Shown one piece after another: positions 24,431-33,466 of a stretch of DNA of 55,620 nucleotides (position 1 is its first letter; each line of letters opens with the position of its first letter). Origin of the DNA: Thiogranum sp. (GTDB lineage Bacteria; Pseudomonadota; Gammaproteobacteria; DSM-19610); assembly GCA_024102665.1 (NCBI GenBank), contig JAGFJP010000062.1, positions 1 through 55,620 on the forward strand, written 5' to 3'. Under the pieces are notes generated by a model that ran no database searches, was not told the origin of the DNA, and saw only the letters and a program-made list of their open reading frames with translations. A program made the translations under genes and the position numbers.

Positions 24431-25592
24431 GCGTCGATTCATCGAACACCAGCCGCAGGCCGGAAAAAATGTGGCGCTTGTCGGCTTCGAAAAAGTTTCT
24501 GAAACTGGGGCGCTTGATCCAGGGCCGCGTGTGCAGGCTGCCCCCGCGCAGGGTGTAGTGGCGGCTGTCGAACCAGGGTTGCGAATACTCCGCGTACGGG
24601 AACGGCTTGAAACCGTCATAGGGGTGGAACAGGTTGTCGCACCATTCCCACACCCGCCCGGTTTGTTCCAGGGCGCCGATGCGGCACGCGGCTTCCCACT
24701 GGAATTCGTGCGGCAGGCGGGCATCGGCCCAGCGCGCGAAGGCCTTTGCCTCGTAATGGCTGATGCCGGATACCGGTTCGTCGGCAGCGAGTGCGTAGCC
24801 GCCACGCATGCCCACCGCCTGCCAGCCGGCATCGCCACGGCGCCAGTGGTCCGGGTGTTCGATGGCATGCTGCTCGCGCCACTGCCAGCCCTGATCTTCC
24901 CACAGTTCGCTGCGCCGGTAGCCGCCGTCCTCGATGAATCCCAGGTACTCGGCATTGCTCACCGGACAGCGGGCGATGGCGAACGGCCCGAGGACTGCGT
25001 GCTGGCGCGGGACTTCGTTGTCGCAGGCGACCGGCTGGTCACCGCCGACGCGATAGTGCCCGGCGGCGATGTCGACCCGTTCATTGCGCAGTGCCGCCGC
25101 TTCGAGAGGCGCTGCCGCCGTGGTTTCCGGCGTGAATTCCGCGAGGGCTTTCTGGGTCAGCGCCATGACCATGGTTTCATAGTGCTGGCTGTTGTGCTGG
25201 ATCAGAAAGTGAATCAGGTAGTCATCCTGCAACAGCGGGTGCGCCTGCCACTCGGGACGCAGGTTGCGCAGGTAGTGCAGGTTGAACTGCTGCAGTTCGC
25301 GCGCCCACGCCAGCAGCGCGTCGCGTGGCGGCAGCAGCCTGCCGCGTTCGTGCTTGGGCACATTGGGCGGCGTGTAGAAATTCGCGATCGGCGCGGTGAC
25401 GCTGTCGTCGCCGCGGATCTTTTCGTGCAGCCACAGGCAGTCGGTGAACACGCAGTGCCCGAGGTGCCAGCCGAGCGGGCTGAGGTCGGGATGATACTGG
25501 GCGCGCAGGGTTTGCTCGTCGGCGTCCTCGGCCAGCCCCAGCACCAGGGATTGCGCGCGGCCAAGCTCTTCGATCAGGGTCTCGTTACTCAC
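24423..25592 (-). CDS. egtB: Ergothioneine biosynthesis sulfoxide synthase EgtB
   Basis: Non-haem iron enzyme (389 aa) forming the C-S bond between hercynine and gamma-glutamylcysteine (or cysteine) with O2. The N-terminal DinB-type helical domain supplies iron ligands His43 (GWHLGH), His133 and His137 (HNSQHYE). The C-terminal FGE-sulfatase domain begins near residue 190 and contains NAEYLGFIEDGGYRR, RIGALEQTGRVWEWC and the end TLRGGSLHTRP...FRNFFE. Translation starts at GTG 25592, overlapping the egtC stop (GTGA). With egtC beside it, the gamma-glutamylcysteine route is likely. No egtA or egtE is in the window; gshA and a PLP lyase elsewhere could serve. Confidence 0.92.
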   Translation of the reverse strand: MSNETLIEELGRAQSLVLGLAEDADEQTLRAQYHPDLSPLGWHLGHCVFTDCLWLHEKIRGDDSVTAPIANFYTPPNVPKHERGRLLPPRDALLAWARELQQFNLHYLRNLRPEWQAHPLLQDDYLIHFLIQHNSQHYETMVMALTQKALAEFTPETTAAAPLEAAALRNERVDIAAGHYRVGGDQPVACDNEVPRQHAVLGPFAIARCPVSNAEYLGFIEDGGYRRSELWEDQGWQWREQHAIEHPDHWRRGDAGWQAVGMRGGYALAADEPVSGISHYEAKAFARWADARLPHEFQWEAACRIGALEQTGRVWEWCDNLFHPYDGFKPFPYAEYSQPWFDSRHYTLRGGSLHTRPWIKRPSFRNFFEADKRHIFSGLRLVFDESTHA

Positions 25593-26368
25593 AGTGGCAG
25601 CAGTTCCGGCGGTTCTTCGGGATCGAGTATCAGGATCTGGTGTTCGGGCACGGTCTGCCAGAAGGTCGATTCGGTCAGGCGTTCCGAGGCGATGAGCTGG
25701 GCGTTCGGGTAGGTTTCATCGTCGGTGGTGTAATACAGCGACGGACAGTCATCGCCGATGGCGTGACGCACCGCGTACAGGCGCTCGCCGTCGCTGACCA
25801 CGATATTGAGCAGGCAACGGCTGCCGTCCGCCCATTGCCCGACGCGTTCCATCAGTTCCGCGAGCGCCGCTTCCATGGGCATATCCGGGTTGTCGGACAG
25901 CAACTGGCGCAACATGGCGAACAGGTACTCGGACTCGGTATTGCCGCGGATCGTCGGCAGGTGTCGCGGATCCAGCTCCTGGATGATGGCGGGCAGCAGT
26001 CCGGCGTGAAAATCATCGATCAGCCCGTTGTGATCGAACAGGAATTCCTCATCGACGAACGGCTGGGTATTGGCGTGGCTGACCGGCAGCCCGGCGGTGG
26101 CGCTGCGCACGCTCGCCAGCCACAGATCGCTGACCAGGTTGCGCGCCAGGTGAGGCAGATTCGGGTCGGACCAGATGGCCCCGGGATTTACATAGACCGC
26201 CGGAGAATTGTCATCGCCGTACCAGGCGAAGCCGTAACCGTCGGCGTTTACCTTGGCGTATTTCAGCTCACGGGGCGCCCAGCTCTGCACATAAAGGCTG
26301 TGCGGCGGTTCAAGCAGGAGACGGCCGAGTGCGATCGGCTCTCCCAGGTACGCGGCAATCCGGCACAT
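25589..26368 (-). CDS. egtC: EgtC-like class II glutamine amidotransferase
   Basis: N-terminal nucleophile hydrolase (259 aa) whose catalytic Cys2 is exposed after Met removal (MCRIAAYLGEP). It has the class II amidotransferase blocks NADGYGFAWY, SATAGLPVSHANTQPF and FDHNGLIDDF. In the ergothioneine pathway it removes glutamate from gamma-glutamyl-hercynylcysteine sulfoxide. It is the first gene of the leftward operon, overlaps egtB by four bases, and is divergent from egtD by 86 bases, an arrangement that supports EgtC rather than a generic YafJ-type hydrolase. Confidence 0.85.
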   Translation of the reverse strand: MCRIAAYLGEPIALGRLLLEPPHSLYVQSWAPRELKYAKVNADGYGFAWYGDDNSPAVYVNPGAIWSDPNLPHLARNLVSDLWLASVRSATAGLPVSHANTQPFVDEEFLFDHNGLIDDFHAGLLPAIIQELDPRHLPTIRGNTESEYLFAMLRQLLSDNPDMPMEAALAELMERVGQWADGSRCLLNIVVSDGERLYAVRHAIGDDCPSLYYTTDDETYPNAQLIASERLTESTFWQTVPEHQILILDPEEPPELLPL

Positions 26369-26454
26369 GAAGGCGGGGAATTCTCACTGTTTTATCCAGA
26401 CCCAACGGGATGGTAGCCTATGCTGCCCCAGTGGCCAACCGGGAGTATGCCGTC

Positions 26455-27438
26455 ATGCATGAAATTCATGCACAGCGTCTGACAAGCCGCAGGATAGCCC
26501 CCATCCGGCCGGTTCCGGATATTCTGGAGGATGCCTCGGCCGGGCTGTTGCAGGCGCCGCGCTCGCTGCCTCCCAAGTACTTCTATGACGATCGCGGCTC
26601 GCGTCTGTTCGATGCCATTTGCGAAACGCCCGAGTATTATCCGACGCGCACCGAGGAAGGCCTGCTGGCGCGTCATGCCGGGGACATTATCGCGCTGGCG
26701 AAACCGCGGCACATTGTCGAGTTCGGCAGTGGCACCGCGCGCAAGACGCGCCAGCTGTTCGACGCCTGCCAGCGTCGGCAATCGACGTCCTACTGGCCAT
26801 TCGACGTCTGCGAAAGCATGTTGCTGGAAAGCGGCCAGCAGCTGGTCGAGGATTACGACTGGTTGACGGTCAATGCGCTGGTTGGCGATTACCTCGGCGG
26901 TCTGCTGCACTTGCCGCGGCTGGACGGGCGCTGCCTGTACCTGTTCCTCGGCGGCACCATCGGCAATTTCACCGAAACGCAGGCCGGCGAATTTCTCCGC
27001 GATGTGCGCGCGGTGATGAAGCCGGAAGACTTCCTCCTGCTCGGCGCCGACCGGGTCAAGGAAGCTGACGTGCTGCACGCCGCCTACAACGATGACGCCG
27101 GGATTACCGCCGAGTTCAACCTCAACCTGCTCAGGGTGCTGAACCGCGAACTCGATGCCGGTTTCCGGCTGGACGGTTTCCGGCACGAGGCGTTGTTCAA
27201 TCCCGCCGCCGCGCAGATAGAAATGTACCTGGTGTCGAACTGCGGGCAATCGGTCCGGCTCGGGGCGCTCGACAGGACGCTGGAACTGGCGCAAGGCGAA
27301 AGAATCCTGACCGAGATCAGCCGCAAGTTCACCGCGCCCGGGCTTGAAGCCATGCTGCGCCGGGCCGGCTTTGACGTCTGCCGCCATTTTGAACCCGGGA
27401 ACGGGTATTTCTCGCTGCTGCTCGCCCGGCCTCAGTAA
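26455..27438 (+). CDS. egtD: L-histidine N-alpha-methyltransferase EgtD
   Basis: SAM-dependent enzyme (327 aa) that trimethylates histidine to hercynine, the first committed step of ergothioneine synthesis. Family blocks are PPKYFYDDRGSRLFDAICETPEYYPTR at the N-terminus, the SAM motif VEFGSGTARKTR, FLGGTIGNF and the C-terminal KFTAPGLEAMLRRAGF. I chose ATG 26455 (MHEIHAQRL) because CGGGAG lies about 8 bases upstream; an earlier in-frame GTG/ATG region at 26410 has none. It is divergent from egtC, so the 86-base gap must contain both promoters. Confidence 0.92.
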   Translation: MHEIHAQRLTSRRIAPIRPVPDILEDASAGLLQAPRSLPPKYFYDDRGSRLFDAICETPEYYPTRTEEGLLARHAGDIIALAKPRHIVEFGSGTARKTRQLFDACQRRQSTSYWPFDVCESMLLESGQQLVEDYDWLTVNALVGDYLGGLLHLPRLDGRCLYLFLGGTIGNFTETQAGEFLRDVRAVMKPEDFLLLGADRVKEADVLHAAYNDDAGITAEFNLNLLRVLNRELDAGFRLDGFRHEALFNPAAAQIEMYLVSNCGQSVRLGALDRTLELAQGERILTEISRKFTAPGLEAMLRRAGFDVCRHFEPGNGYFSLLLARPQ

Positions 27439-27478
27439 GGGGCTCCGGCGCCTTTCTGCAGCCGCGGCCTTATCGCGG

Positions 27479-27511
27479 TCGTAATACAATCGTAACATTG
27501 CTGTGGTGTCC
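27479..27511 (+). promoter_or_regulatory. Pho box (three 11-bp repeats) before phoB
   Basis: The sequence divides into TCGTAATACAA, TCGTAACATTG and CTGTGGTGTCC, three tandem 11-base units matching the CTGTCAT-N4 PhoB half-site pattern. The middle unit is nearly identical to that before pstS (29619-29629). It lies about 30 bases before the phoB ATG, consistent with autoregulation. Confidence 0.7.
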
Positions 27512-27540
27512 TTCGCGGGACAGATAATCGAGTAGTAGCA

Positions 27541-28227
27541 ATGACGCGCATTCTGATAGTGGAAGATGAGCAGGCGATCCGGGAAATGATCGGATTCGCC
27601 CTGAAAAAGGACGGCTTGCAATTCGAGGAGGTTGGCGACGCCGAGCAGGCGCTGGTCGCCATCGCATCGAATCCGCCCGATCTGCTGCTTCTGGACTGGA
27701 TGTTGCCCGGCATGAGCGGGGTCGAACTCGCCCGCCGCCTGCGCCGGGAGGAGACCACGGTCGACATTCCTATTATATTGCTGACCGCCCGGGCGGGAGA
27801 GAGCGACAGGGTGCATGGTCTCGAGGTCGGCGCCGACGACTACATCACCAAGCCGTTTTCGCCCAGAGAACTGATTGCGCGCGTGCACGCGGTTCTGCGT
27901 CGCACCCAGACGACGAGCGACGAGAGCCCTATCAGATTCGACGGCCTGTCCCTGGATCCGGTCGGTCACCGGGTCGAGATGGACGGCGAAGCGCTCAGCC
28001 TGGCGCCGACCGAGTTCCGCCTGTTGCAGTTCTTTATGAACAACCCGGATCGGGTGTACAGTAGAGAGCGTTTGCTGGATTACGTCTGGGGGCGTGGTGT
28101 CTTTGTCGAAGAACGGACTGTGGATGTCCATATTCGCCGCTTGCGTAAAGCGCTGACCCAAAGGGGCTATGACCGCTTTATACAGACAGTGCGTGGCGCC
28201 GGGTACCGCTTCTCCGCCAGGGATTGA
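27541..28227 (+). CDS. phoB: Phosphate regulon response regulator PhoB
   Basis: OmpR-family response regulator (228 aa). The receiver domain (about 1-120) has the acidic pocket near residues 9-10, phosphoacceptor Asp52 (LLLLDWMLPG) and the conserved Lys of TKPFSP. The winged-helix domain (about 130-226) ends with the usual RERLLDYVWGRGVFVEERTVDVHIRRLRKAL recognition region. Phosphorylated by PhoR under phosphate limitation, it binds Pho boxes, one of which lies just upstream. It is followed by phoR after 60 bases. Confidence 0.95.
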   Translation: MTRILIVEDEQAIREMIGFALKKDGLQFEEVGDAEQALVAIASNPPDLLLLDWMLPGMSGVELARRLRREETTVDIPIILLTARAGESDRVHGLEVGADDYITKPFSPRELIARVHAVLRRTQTTSDESPIRFDGLSLDPVGHRVEMDGEALSLAPTEFRLLQFFMNNPDRVYSRERLLDYVWGRGVFVEERTVDVHIRRLRKALTQRGYDRFIQTVRGAGYRFSARD

Positions 28228-28287
28228 CGGGCTGTCGCCGGGCCGCCGCTGCGGCGCAACCACCGCGGATTCAACAGGCATTCAGGC

Positions 28288-29598
28288 GTGATCGATTCCT
28301 GGCGGGACGAAATCTGGCGTTTCGTCGCACTGACTGTGGTCGGTGTGCTGCTCGGGCTGCTGGCGGATAATGTTGCGCTCGGCCTGCTGCTGGTCTTTGC
28401 CCCTTACCTCGCGTGGCACCTGTATAACCTGAATCGTCTCGTGCGCTGGCTGCGCCAGGGCAAGCAGTTCACACCGCCCGAGTCCAGCGGCATCTGGGAC
28501 GATGTCTTCGAGCACATCTTTCGTTTGCAGCAACGCAACCGCAAGCGCAAGCGCAATTTGCGGCGCATGCTCAAACGCTTCCACAAGATTACCGTCGCCC
28601 TGCCCGATGCGGCGGTGGAACTGCAGCCCTCCAGCGAGGAAATCGAATGGTGGAACAGTGCCGCGGCGAAGTACCTGGGTTTCGTCTATCCGCGGGACAC
28701 CGGGCAGCGCATCAGCAACCTGCTCAGGCACCCGGCGTTCCTCGCCTACCTGCACTCGGGCAACTACGACCAGGAAGTCGAAATACCGTCACCGGTAAAC
28801 GAAGATATCACCCTGCGAATCCGCATCATTCCCTATTCGGGCAACCGTCGCCTGCTGATCGCCCGCGATATGACGCGCATGCAGAAGCTGGAGCGCACAC
28901 GCGAGGATTTCGTTGCCAATGTTTCGCATGAACTGCGCACCCCGCTGACCGTCATCAGCGGCTATCTGGAAACCCTGCTCGATGCGCCCGAGTGCGGCGA
29001 AGCGTTCGGGCCGCAGTTGCGCAGCATGCAGGTGCAGACCGAGCGCATGAACCGCATCGTCGAGGATCTGATGTTGCTGTCGCGACTCGAATCGGAAGTG
29101 CCGAAAGTCGATGCAGAACCGGTGCAGGTCGGACGCATGCTGCAATCCATCGTCAACCAGGCGCGCGAACTCAGTGGCCTGGAAGCACACCGGATAGAAC
29201 TGGACGTGGATCCCGATCTCTGCATAAAAGGCCGGGAACCGGAACTTTACAGCGCCTTTTCCAATCTGGTGTTCAATGCAGTGCGCTACACCCCCGCGGG
29301 CGGCCGCATCAAGGTGAGCTGGAAGGACACAGAGCAGGGGCCGCGCTTCGCGGTGGAAGATAGCGGCGTCGGCATCGAGCCGCACCATATTCCGCGTATC
29401 ACCGAACGTTTCTACCGGGTCGATGCCGGGCGCTCGCGTTCCCGCGGTGGCACCGGGCTGGGCCTGGCGATCGTCAAACACGTCTTGTTGCGTCACCAGA
29501 CCGTGCTCGAAATCAACAGCGAGCCGGGTGTGGGGAGCGCCTTCCAGTGCCGGTTTGCGCCGCAGCGACGTATCAGCTGCGACCAGGACACTGACTGA
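28288..29598 (+). CDS. phoR: Phosphate regulon sensor histidine kinase PhoR
   Basis: Membrane-bound sensor kinase (436 aa). Two closely spaced N-terminal helices (about 11-30 and 31-46) form the hairpin anchor without a large periplasmic domain, as in E. coli PhoR. A basic linker, a PAS domain (about 95-200), HisKA with His214 (FVANVSHELRTPL) and an HATPase domain with N, G1 (EDSGVGIEP) and G2 (GGTGLGLAIVKH) boxes follow. It starts at GTG 28288 with only a weak ribosome-binding site. It senses phosphate sufficiency through the PstSCAB-PhoU complex encoded downstream. Confidence 0.95.
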   Translation: MIDSWRDEIWRFVALTVVGVLLGLLADNVALGLLLVFAPYLAWHLYNLNRLVRWLRQGKQFTPPESSGIWDDVFEHIFRLQQRNRKRKRNLRRMLKRFHKITVALPDAAVELQPSSEEIEWWNSAAAKYLGFVYPRDTGQRISNLLRHPAFLAYLHSGNYDQEVEIPSPVNEDITLRIRIIPYSGNRRLLIARDMTRMQKLERTREDFVANVSHELRTPLTVISGYLETLLDAPECGEAFGPQLRSMQVQTERMNRIVEDLMLLSRLESEVPKVDAEPVQVGRMLQSIVNQARELSGLEAHRIELDVDPDLCIKGREPELYSAFSNLVFNAVRYTPAGGRIKVSWKDTEQGPRFAVEDSGVGIEPHHIPRITERFYRVDAGRSRSRGGTGLGLAIVKHVLLRHQTVLEINSEPGVGSAFQCRFAPQRRISCDQDTD

Positions 29599-29607
29599 GC
29601 CGGGGCG

Positions 29608-29640
29608 CTGTCACATAACCGTAACATTGCTGTAATACTC
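29608..29640 (+). promoter_or_regulatory. Pho box and -10 of the pst promoter
   Basis: Three tandem 11-base units, CTGTCACATAA, CCGTAACATTG and CTGTAATACTC, form an extended PhoB site. TAATAC (29633-29638) in the last unit fits the -10 of a PhoB-dependent promoter, whose -35 is replaced by the Pho box. The pstS start codon is 46 bases further on. Confidence 0.78.
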
Positions 29641-29686
29641 TGTCCCACGGCTGCTGTTCCGGTGATTTCAAGTTGAGGGAAATGGT

Positions 29687-30676
29687 ATGAATTGCATGAA
29701 AAATCGATGGCTGACAAGCCTTTTGTCGATCGCCCTCGGGTTCAGCGGCGCGGCAGCGGCCGAATCCACGGCCGAATCCAGAGTCGACGACCAGCTTCCG
29801 GAGTACACCCGCGCGAGCGGCGTGTCCGGTAACCTGTCCAGCGTCGGCTCCGATACCCTGGCGAACCTGATGACGCTGTGGGCGGAAGAATTCAAGCGGG
29901 TGTATCCGAACGTCAACATCCAGATCCAGGCAGCCGGCTCCTCGACCGCGCCGCCGGCGCTGACCGAAGGCACCTCCAGCCTCGGCCCGATGAGCCGCAA
30001 GATGAAAGACAAGGAAATCGAGGCCTTCGAACGCCGCCACGGCTACAAGCCCACGGCAATCCCGGTGGCCATCGATGCGCTGGCAGTGTTCGTTCACAAG
30101 GACAATCCGATCGAGGGCATGACGCTTGCGGAAGTCGATGCCGTATTTTCCTCGACACGTAAATGCGGGGCGCGCGACGATATCACGAGCTGGGGCCAGC
30201 TGGGCCTGGACGGCGACTGGAAAACGCGCTCCATCCAGCTGTACGGGCGTAACTCGGTGTCCGGCACCTATGGCTATTTCAAGGAGAAGGGCCTGTGCAA
30301 GGGTGATTTCAAGAACAATGTCAACGAGCAGCCGGGTTCCGCGTCGGTGGTGCAATCGATTTCATCGTCGCTGAACGGCATCGGTTATTCGGGCATCGGT
30401 TACACGACCTCAGGCGTTCGCACCGTGCCGCTGGCCAGGGAAAAGGGCGAGCCTTTCATCGAGGCCACTGCGGAAAACGCCGTCAGCAACAAGTATCCGC
30501 TGGCGCGTTTTCTCTATGTCTATGTCAACAAGCACCCCAACAAGCCATTGCAGCCACTGGAGCGCGAGTTCATCCGCATGGTGCTTTCCAAATCGGGACA
30601 GATGGTAGTGGTGAAGGATGGCTACATTCCGCTGCCGGCCAAAGTGGTTGACAAGGAACTCGCGAAGTTCAACTAG
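29687..30676 (+). CDS. pstS: Phosphate ABC transporter substrate-binding protein PstS
   Basis: Periplasmic phosphate-binding protein (329 aa) with a signal peptide (about 1-25, cleavage near AAAAE). Family features are [14 protein letters not shown] at the mature N-terminus (phosphate-binding loop), [44 protein letters not shown] and [20 protein letters not shown] precedes the ATG. It delivers phosphate to PstCA; the Pho box directly upstream explains its regulation. Two Cys (about residues 157 and 204, in TRKCGA and KGLCKG) could form a disulfide. It is separated from pstC by an antisense PilZ gene. Confidence 0.92.
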   Translation: MNCMKNRWLTSLLSIALGFSGAAAAESTAESRVDDQLPEYTRASGVSGNLSSVGSDTLANLMTLWAEEFKRVYPNVNIQIQAAGSSTAPPALTEGTSSLGPMSRKMKDKEIEAFERRHGYKPTAIPVAIDALAVFVHKDNPIEGMTLAEVDAVFSSTRKCGARDDITSWGQLGLDGDWKTRSIQLYGRNSVSGTYGYFKEKGLCKGDFKNNVNEQPGSASVVQSISSSLNGIGYSGIGYTTSGVRTVPLAREKGEPFIEATAENAVSNKYPLARFLYVYVNKHPNKPLQPLEREFIRMVLSKSGQMVVVKDGYIPLPAKVVDKELAKFN

Positions 30677-30702
30677 ACGATATGCGACAGCTTTGAACGG
30701 CA

Positions 30703-30739
30703 CACCCCGCCCTGTGCGCGGGGTGCGAGTCGGGAAACC
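30703..30739. other. Two hairpins between convergent pstS and PilZ genes
   Basis: CACCCCGC...GCGGGGTG forms a GC-rich stem, immediately followed by the small hairpin TCGGG-AAA-CCCGA. Neither has a T-run on either strand, so they may serve as pause or RNA-stabilising structures behind pstS rather than a full terminator; this would allow read-through towards pstC. Confidence 0.4.
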
Positions 30740-30749
30740 CGAACCGGTG

Positions 30750-31067
30750 TCAGGCGGCGTTCAACATGTAACGCAGCGCATCGAATTCCCGGTAGCCAAC
30801 GTGTTGCAGCATCAGGCCGATGCCTCCCTGGCGTTCGTGCACGACGTAGGCCGGCAGGCGGTGTTCGGTGACTTTGCCGCGGTTGTCGGCGGTAAAGCAG
30901 ATTTCCAGCCGCGACTGCGGTGGTATGTGCACACCTTTGAGCTCCACGAACATGCCTTCCAGGCTGACATTGCGGGTCTTCCCGTTTATCATGCCGACCG
31001 GCGGGTAATAAAGATTAACTTCAAGATTGATTTCCTTGCGAGAACTCCATCTGTGTTCAACACTCAT
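30750..31067 (-). CDS. PilZ domain c-di-GMP-binding protein
   Basis: A stand-alone PilZ domain of 105 residues. The c-di-GMP-binding signature is intact: RxxxR at residues 6-10 (RWSSR) and NxSxxG at 33-38 (NVSLEG). The ATG at 31067 is chosen because GAGGGA lies 7 bases upstream; the frame is open further but without a ribosome-binding site. The gene lies on the opposite strand inside the phosphate regulon, convergent with pstS and divergent from pstC. A transcript reading from pstS to pstC would be antisense to it, so phosphate starvation could lower its expression. The partner protein is unknown. Confidence 0.82.
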   Translation of the reverse strand: MSVEHRWSSRKEINLEVNLYYPPVGMINGKTRNVSLEGMFVELKGVHIPPQSRLEICFTADNRGKVTEHRLPAYVVHERQGGIGLMLQHVGYREFDALRYMLNAA

Positions 31068-31210
31068 CCGGTTTTCCCTCTCTGGCGCGAATTGGTTGGG
31101 TGAAAAGCTCGTGTCATGTATCAAAGCAATTTCGATGCCAGACATGCTGCGACGGAGCGAGGGTGCTGTGAGCAAAATGATTCCGAACAACCAGCGGTGC
31201 TCAGCAAACC

Positions 31211-33457
31211 ATGCCTGATCCCGTTCCGGCCGAGGCGTACAAGGCAAGCGCGCATTTCCGCTTACGGCTGCTCAAGGACCGTTTCGTGCAATGGGGCGTG
31301 GCCGCCGGTGGTGTCGGCGTCATCATCGCTATCTTGTTGATATTTATATACCTTATTTACGTTGTCGCACCGCTTGGCAAGGCCCCGGAGATGCACGGGG
31401 TGGCCGCCTATCCGGTCGACAGCGAGAACCGGGTGCTCTATCTGGCGATGGAGGAGCAGGCTGAGATCGGCATGCTGATCGACGCCCGGGGGCTGGTGCG
31501 TTTCCTGGCCACTGCTGATGGAACAGCGCTCGAGCAGGTTCAATTGCCGGTGCCCGAAGGTGTCCGGGTGGCCAGTTTTTCGGCGGCGCGACCGAATTCC
31601 GGCGTTGTTGCGTTGGGTCTTAGCAACGGTCAGGCGCTGGTGTTCCGGCACCGCTACCGGGCCAGTTTTGGCGATGACGTGCGCGTCATCACGCCGCACA
31701 TCGAGTACCCGCTGGGCCCCGCTCCCATCGATGTCTCCGCGGACGGTTCCGCGCTGGTCAGCATCGGCGTTCAGGCCGAGGAGTCCTTCACCCTGGTCGG
31801 CTGGTCGGAGGGTGGTGTTTTGTCGGTGGTGCGCGCCCTACGCGAGGATTCGCTTTTCGAAGACGAGGCGGGTTTCGAGTTCGAGCGCAGCAGCGGCTAC
31901 TCGGATCTCGAGGACATACTCGCGTTACTGATCGATCCGCCGCAACGCAACCTTTATGTCATCAGCGCCAACGGGCGCCTGGCCTGGTTCGATATCGCCG
32001 ACCTCGATGAATCGCGGCTGCTCGAACAACTGAGCGTTTCCGCCCCTGGCGTGAAAGTGCGCGATGCCGCGCTGCTGTCCAGCGGCGTGTCGGTGATGGT
32101 GGCGACGGATGATGACGTGATCAGCCAGTGGTTCGTCGTGCGCGGCGCGGAGGGCGCGCGTCATCTGCAGAAAATCCGCAGTTTCGACAACGTGACCGGG
32201 CTATCGGCGCTGACGCCTGAGTTCAGCCGCAAGGGTTTCCTCGTCGGCGACAGCGACGGCGCTGTTTCGGTGTTCCACGCCACGGCCCACAAGCAACTGA
32301 TCCGTGAACCGGTTGCCGCGTCGGCAATTGAAAAACTCGCCATTGCGCCGCGGGCCAACGCCTTCTGGGCGCTGGATGCGGACCAGCGACTGCATTTCTG
32401 GCGTATCGAGAACGAGCATCCCGAAGTGTCCTGGGGCTCGCTGTGGTCGAAGATCTGGTACGAGGGTTACGATGAGCCCGAATACATATGGCAGTCGTCT
32501 TCCGCAAGCAACGATTTCGAGCCCAAGTTCAGCCTGGTGCCGCTGACTTTCGGCACCTTCAAAGCCGCTTTCTACGCCATGCTGTTCGCTATCCCGCTGG
32601 CGATTCTCGGGGCTATTTTCACCGCCTATTTCATGGCGCCGCGCATGCGCCGCCTGGTCAAGCCCGGTATCGAAATCATGGAGGCGCTGCCTACCGTTAT
32701 CCTCGGTTTTCTGGCCGGTCTTTGGCTGGCGCCGGTAGTCGAAACGCACCTGCCCGGCATTTTCGCATTGCTGCTGGTGCTGCCTCTGGCGACTTTACTC
32801 GCGGCCTGGTTGTGGAGCCGCCTGCCGCAGGCGATACGCGGCATGGTCCCCGACGGCTGGGAAGCCGCGCTGCTCATCCCGGTGCTGATTGCCACCGGCG
32901 CGCTGGCGTTTTCCCTCAGCCCGGCGCTCGAAACCTGGCTGTTCGGGGGGGATATGCCGCGCTGGCTGGAGAACCGGATGGGAATCGGCTTCGATCAGCG
33001 CAACTCGATCGTGGTCGGCATCGCCATGGGTTTTGCCGTGATACCCACCATTTTTTCCATCGCCGAAGATGCCATTTTCAGCGTGCCGAAACACCTCAGT
33101 AACGGTTCGCTGGCGCTGGGCGCGACGACCTGGCAGACACTGATGCGAGTGGTGCTGCTGACCGCCAGCCCGGGAATCTTTTCAGGCATCATGATGGGCG
33201 TCGGCCGCGCCGTGGGCGAAACCATGATCGTGCTGATGGCTACCGGCAACACGCCGTTGATGGACATGAGCATCTTCCAGGGCATGCGCACACTCTCTGC
33301 CAACATCGCGGTGGAGATGCCCGAGTCGGAAGTCGGCAGCACTCACTACCGCATCCTGTTTCTCGCTGCGCTGGTGCTGTTTCTTTTCACCTTCGTGTTC
33401 AACACCGGCGCTGAGTTGATCCGCCAGAGCCTGCGACGCAAGTACAGCAGTTTATAG
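31211..33457 (+). CDS. pstC: Phosphate ABC transporter permease PstC with large periplasmic domain
   Basis: Inner-membrane permease of the PstSCAB importer, 748 residues against about 300-320 for the classic protein. After the first helix (about 31-52) there is an extra periplasmic domain of about 370 residues with repeated short beta-strand motifs, suggesting a propeller-like fold. The canonical permease core follows (about 450-748), containing IMEALPTVILGFLAGLWLAP and the EAA-like GATTWQTLMRVVLLTASPGIFSGIMMGVGRAVGET. The enlarged form is known from some gammaproteobacteria. The ATG at 31211 has no strong ribosome-binding site, and no convincing Pho box lies in the 143-base gap, so it may depend on read-through from pstS. 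Confidence 0.88.
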   Translation: MPDPVPAEAYKASAHFRLRLLKDRFVQWGVAAGGVGVIIAILLIFIYLIYVVAPLGKAPEMHGVAAYPVDSENRVLYLAMEEQAEIGMLIDARGLVRFLATADGTALEQVQLPVPEGVRVASFSAARPNSGVVALGLSNGQALVFRHRYRASFGDDVRVITPHIEYPLGPAPIDVSADGSALVSIGVQAEESFTLVGWSEGGVLSVVRALREDSLFEDEAGFEFERSSGYSDLEDILALLIDPPQRNLYVISANGRLAWFDIADLDESRLLEQLSVSAPGVKVRDAALLSSGVSVMVATDDDVISQWFVVRGAEGARHLQKIRSFDNVTGLSALTPEFSRKGFLVGDSDGAVSVFHATAHKQLIREPVAASAIEKLAIAPRANAFWALDADQRLHFWRIENEHPEVSWGSLWSKIWYEGYDEPEYIWQSSSASNDFEPKFSLVPLTFGTFKAAFYAMLFAIPLAILGAIFTAYFMAPRMRRLVKPGIEIMEALPTVILGFLAGLWLAPVVETHLPGIFALLLVLPLATLLAAWLWSRLPQAIRGMVPDGWEAALLIPVLIATGALAFSLSPALETWLFGGDMPRWLENRMGIGFDQRNSIVVGIAMGFAVIPTIFSIAEDAIFSVPKHLSNGSLALGATTWQTLMRVVLLTASPGIFSGIMMGVGRAVGETMIVLMATGNTPLMDMSIFQGMRTLSANIAVEMPESEVGSTHYRILFLAALVLFLFTFVFNTGAELIRQSLRRKYSSL

Positions 33458-33466
33458 GGCCTGACA

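Noticed and set aside
31068..31210. Pho box before pstC
   Set aside because: Only one weak GTGTCAT half-site is present; no 11-base repeat as seen before phoB and pstS.
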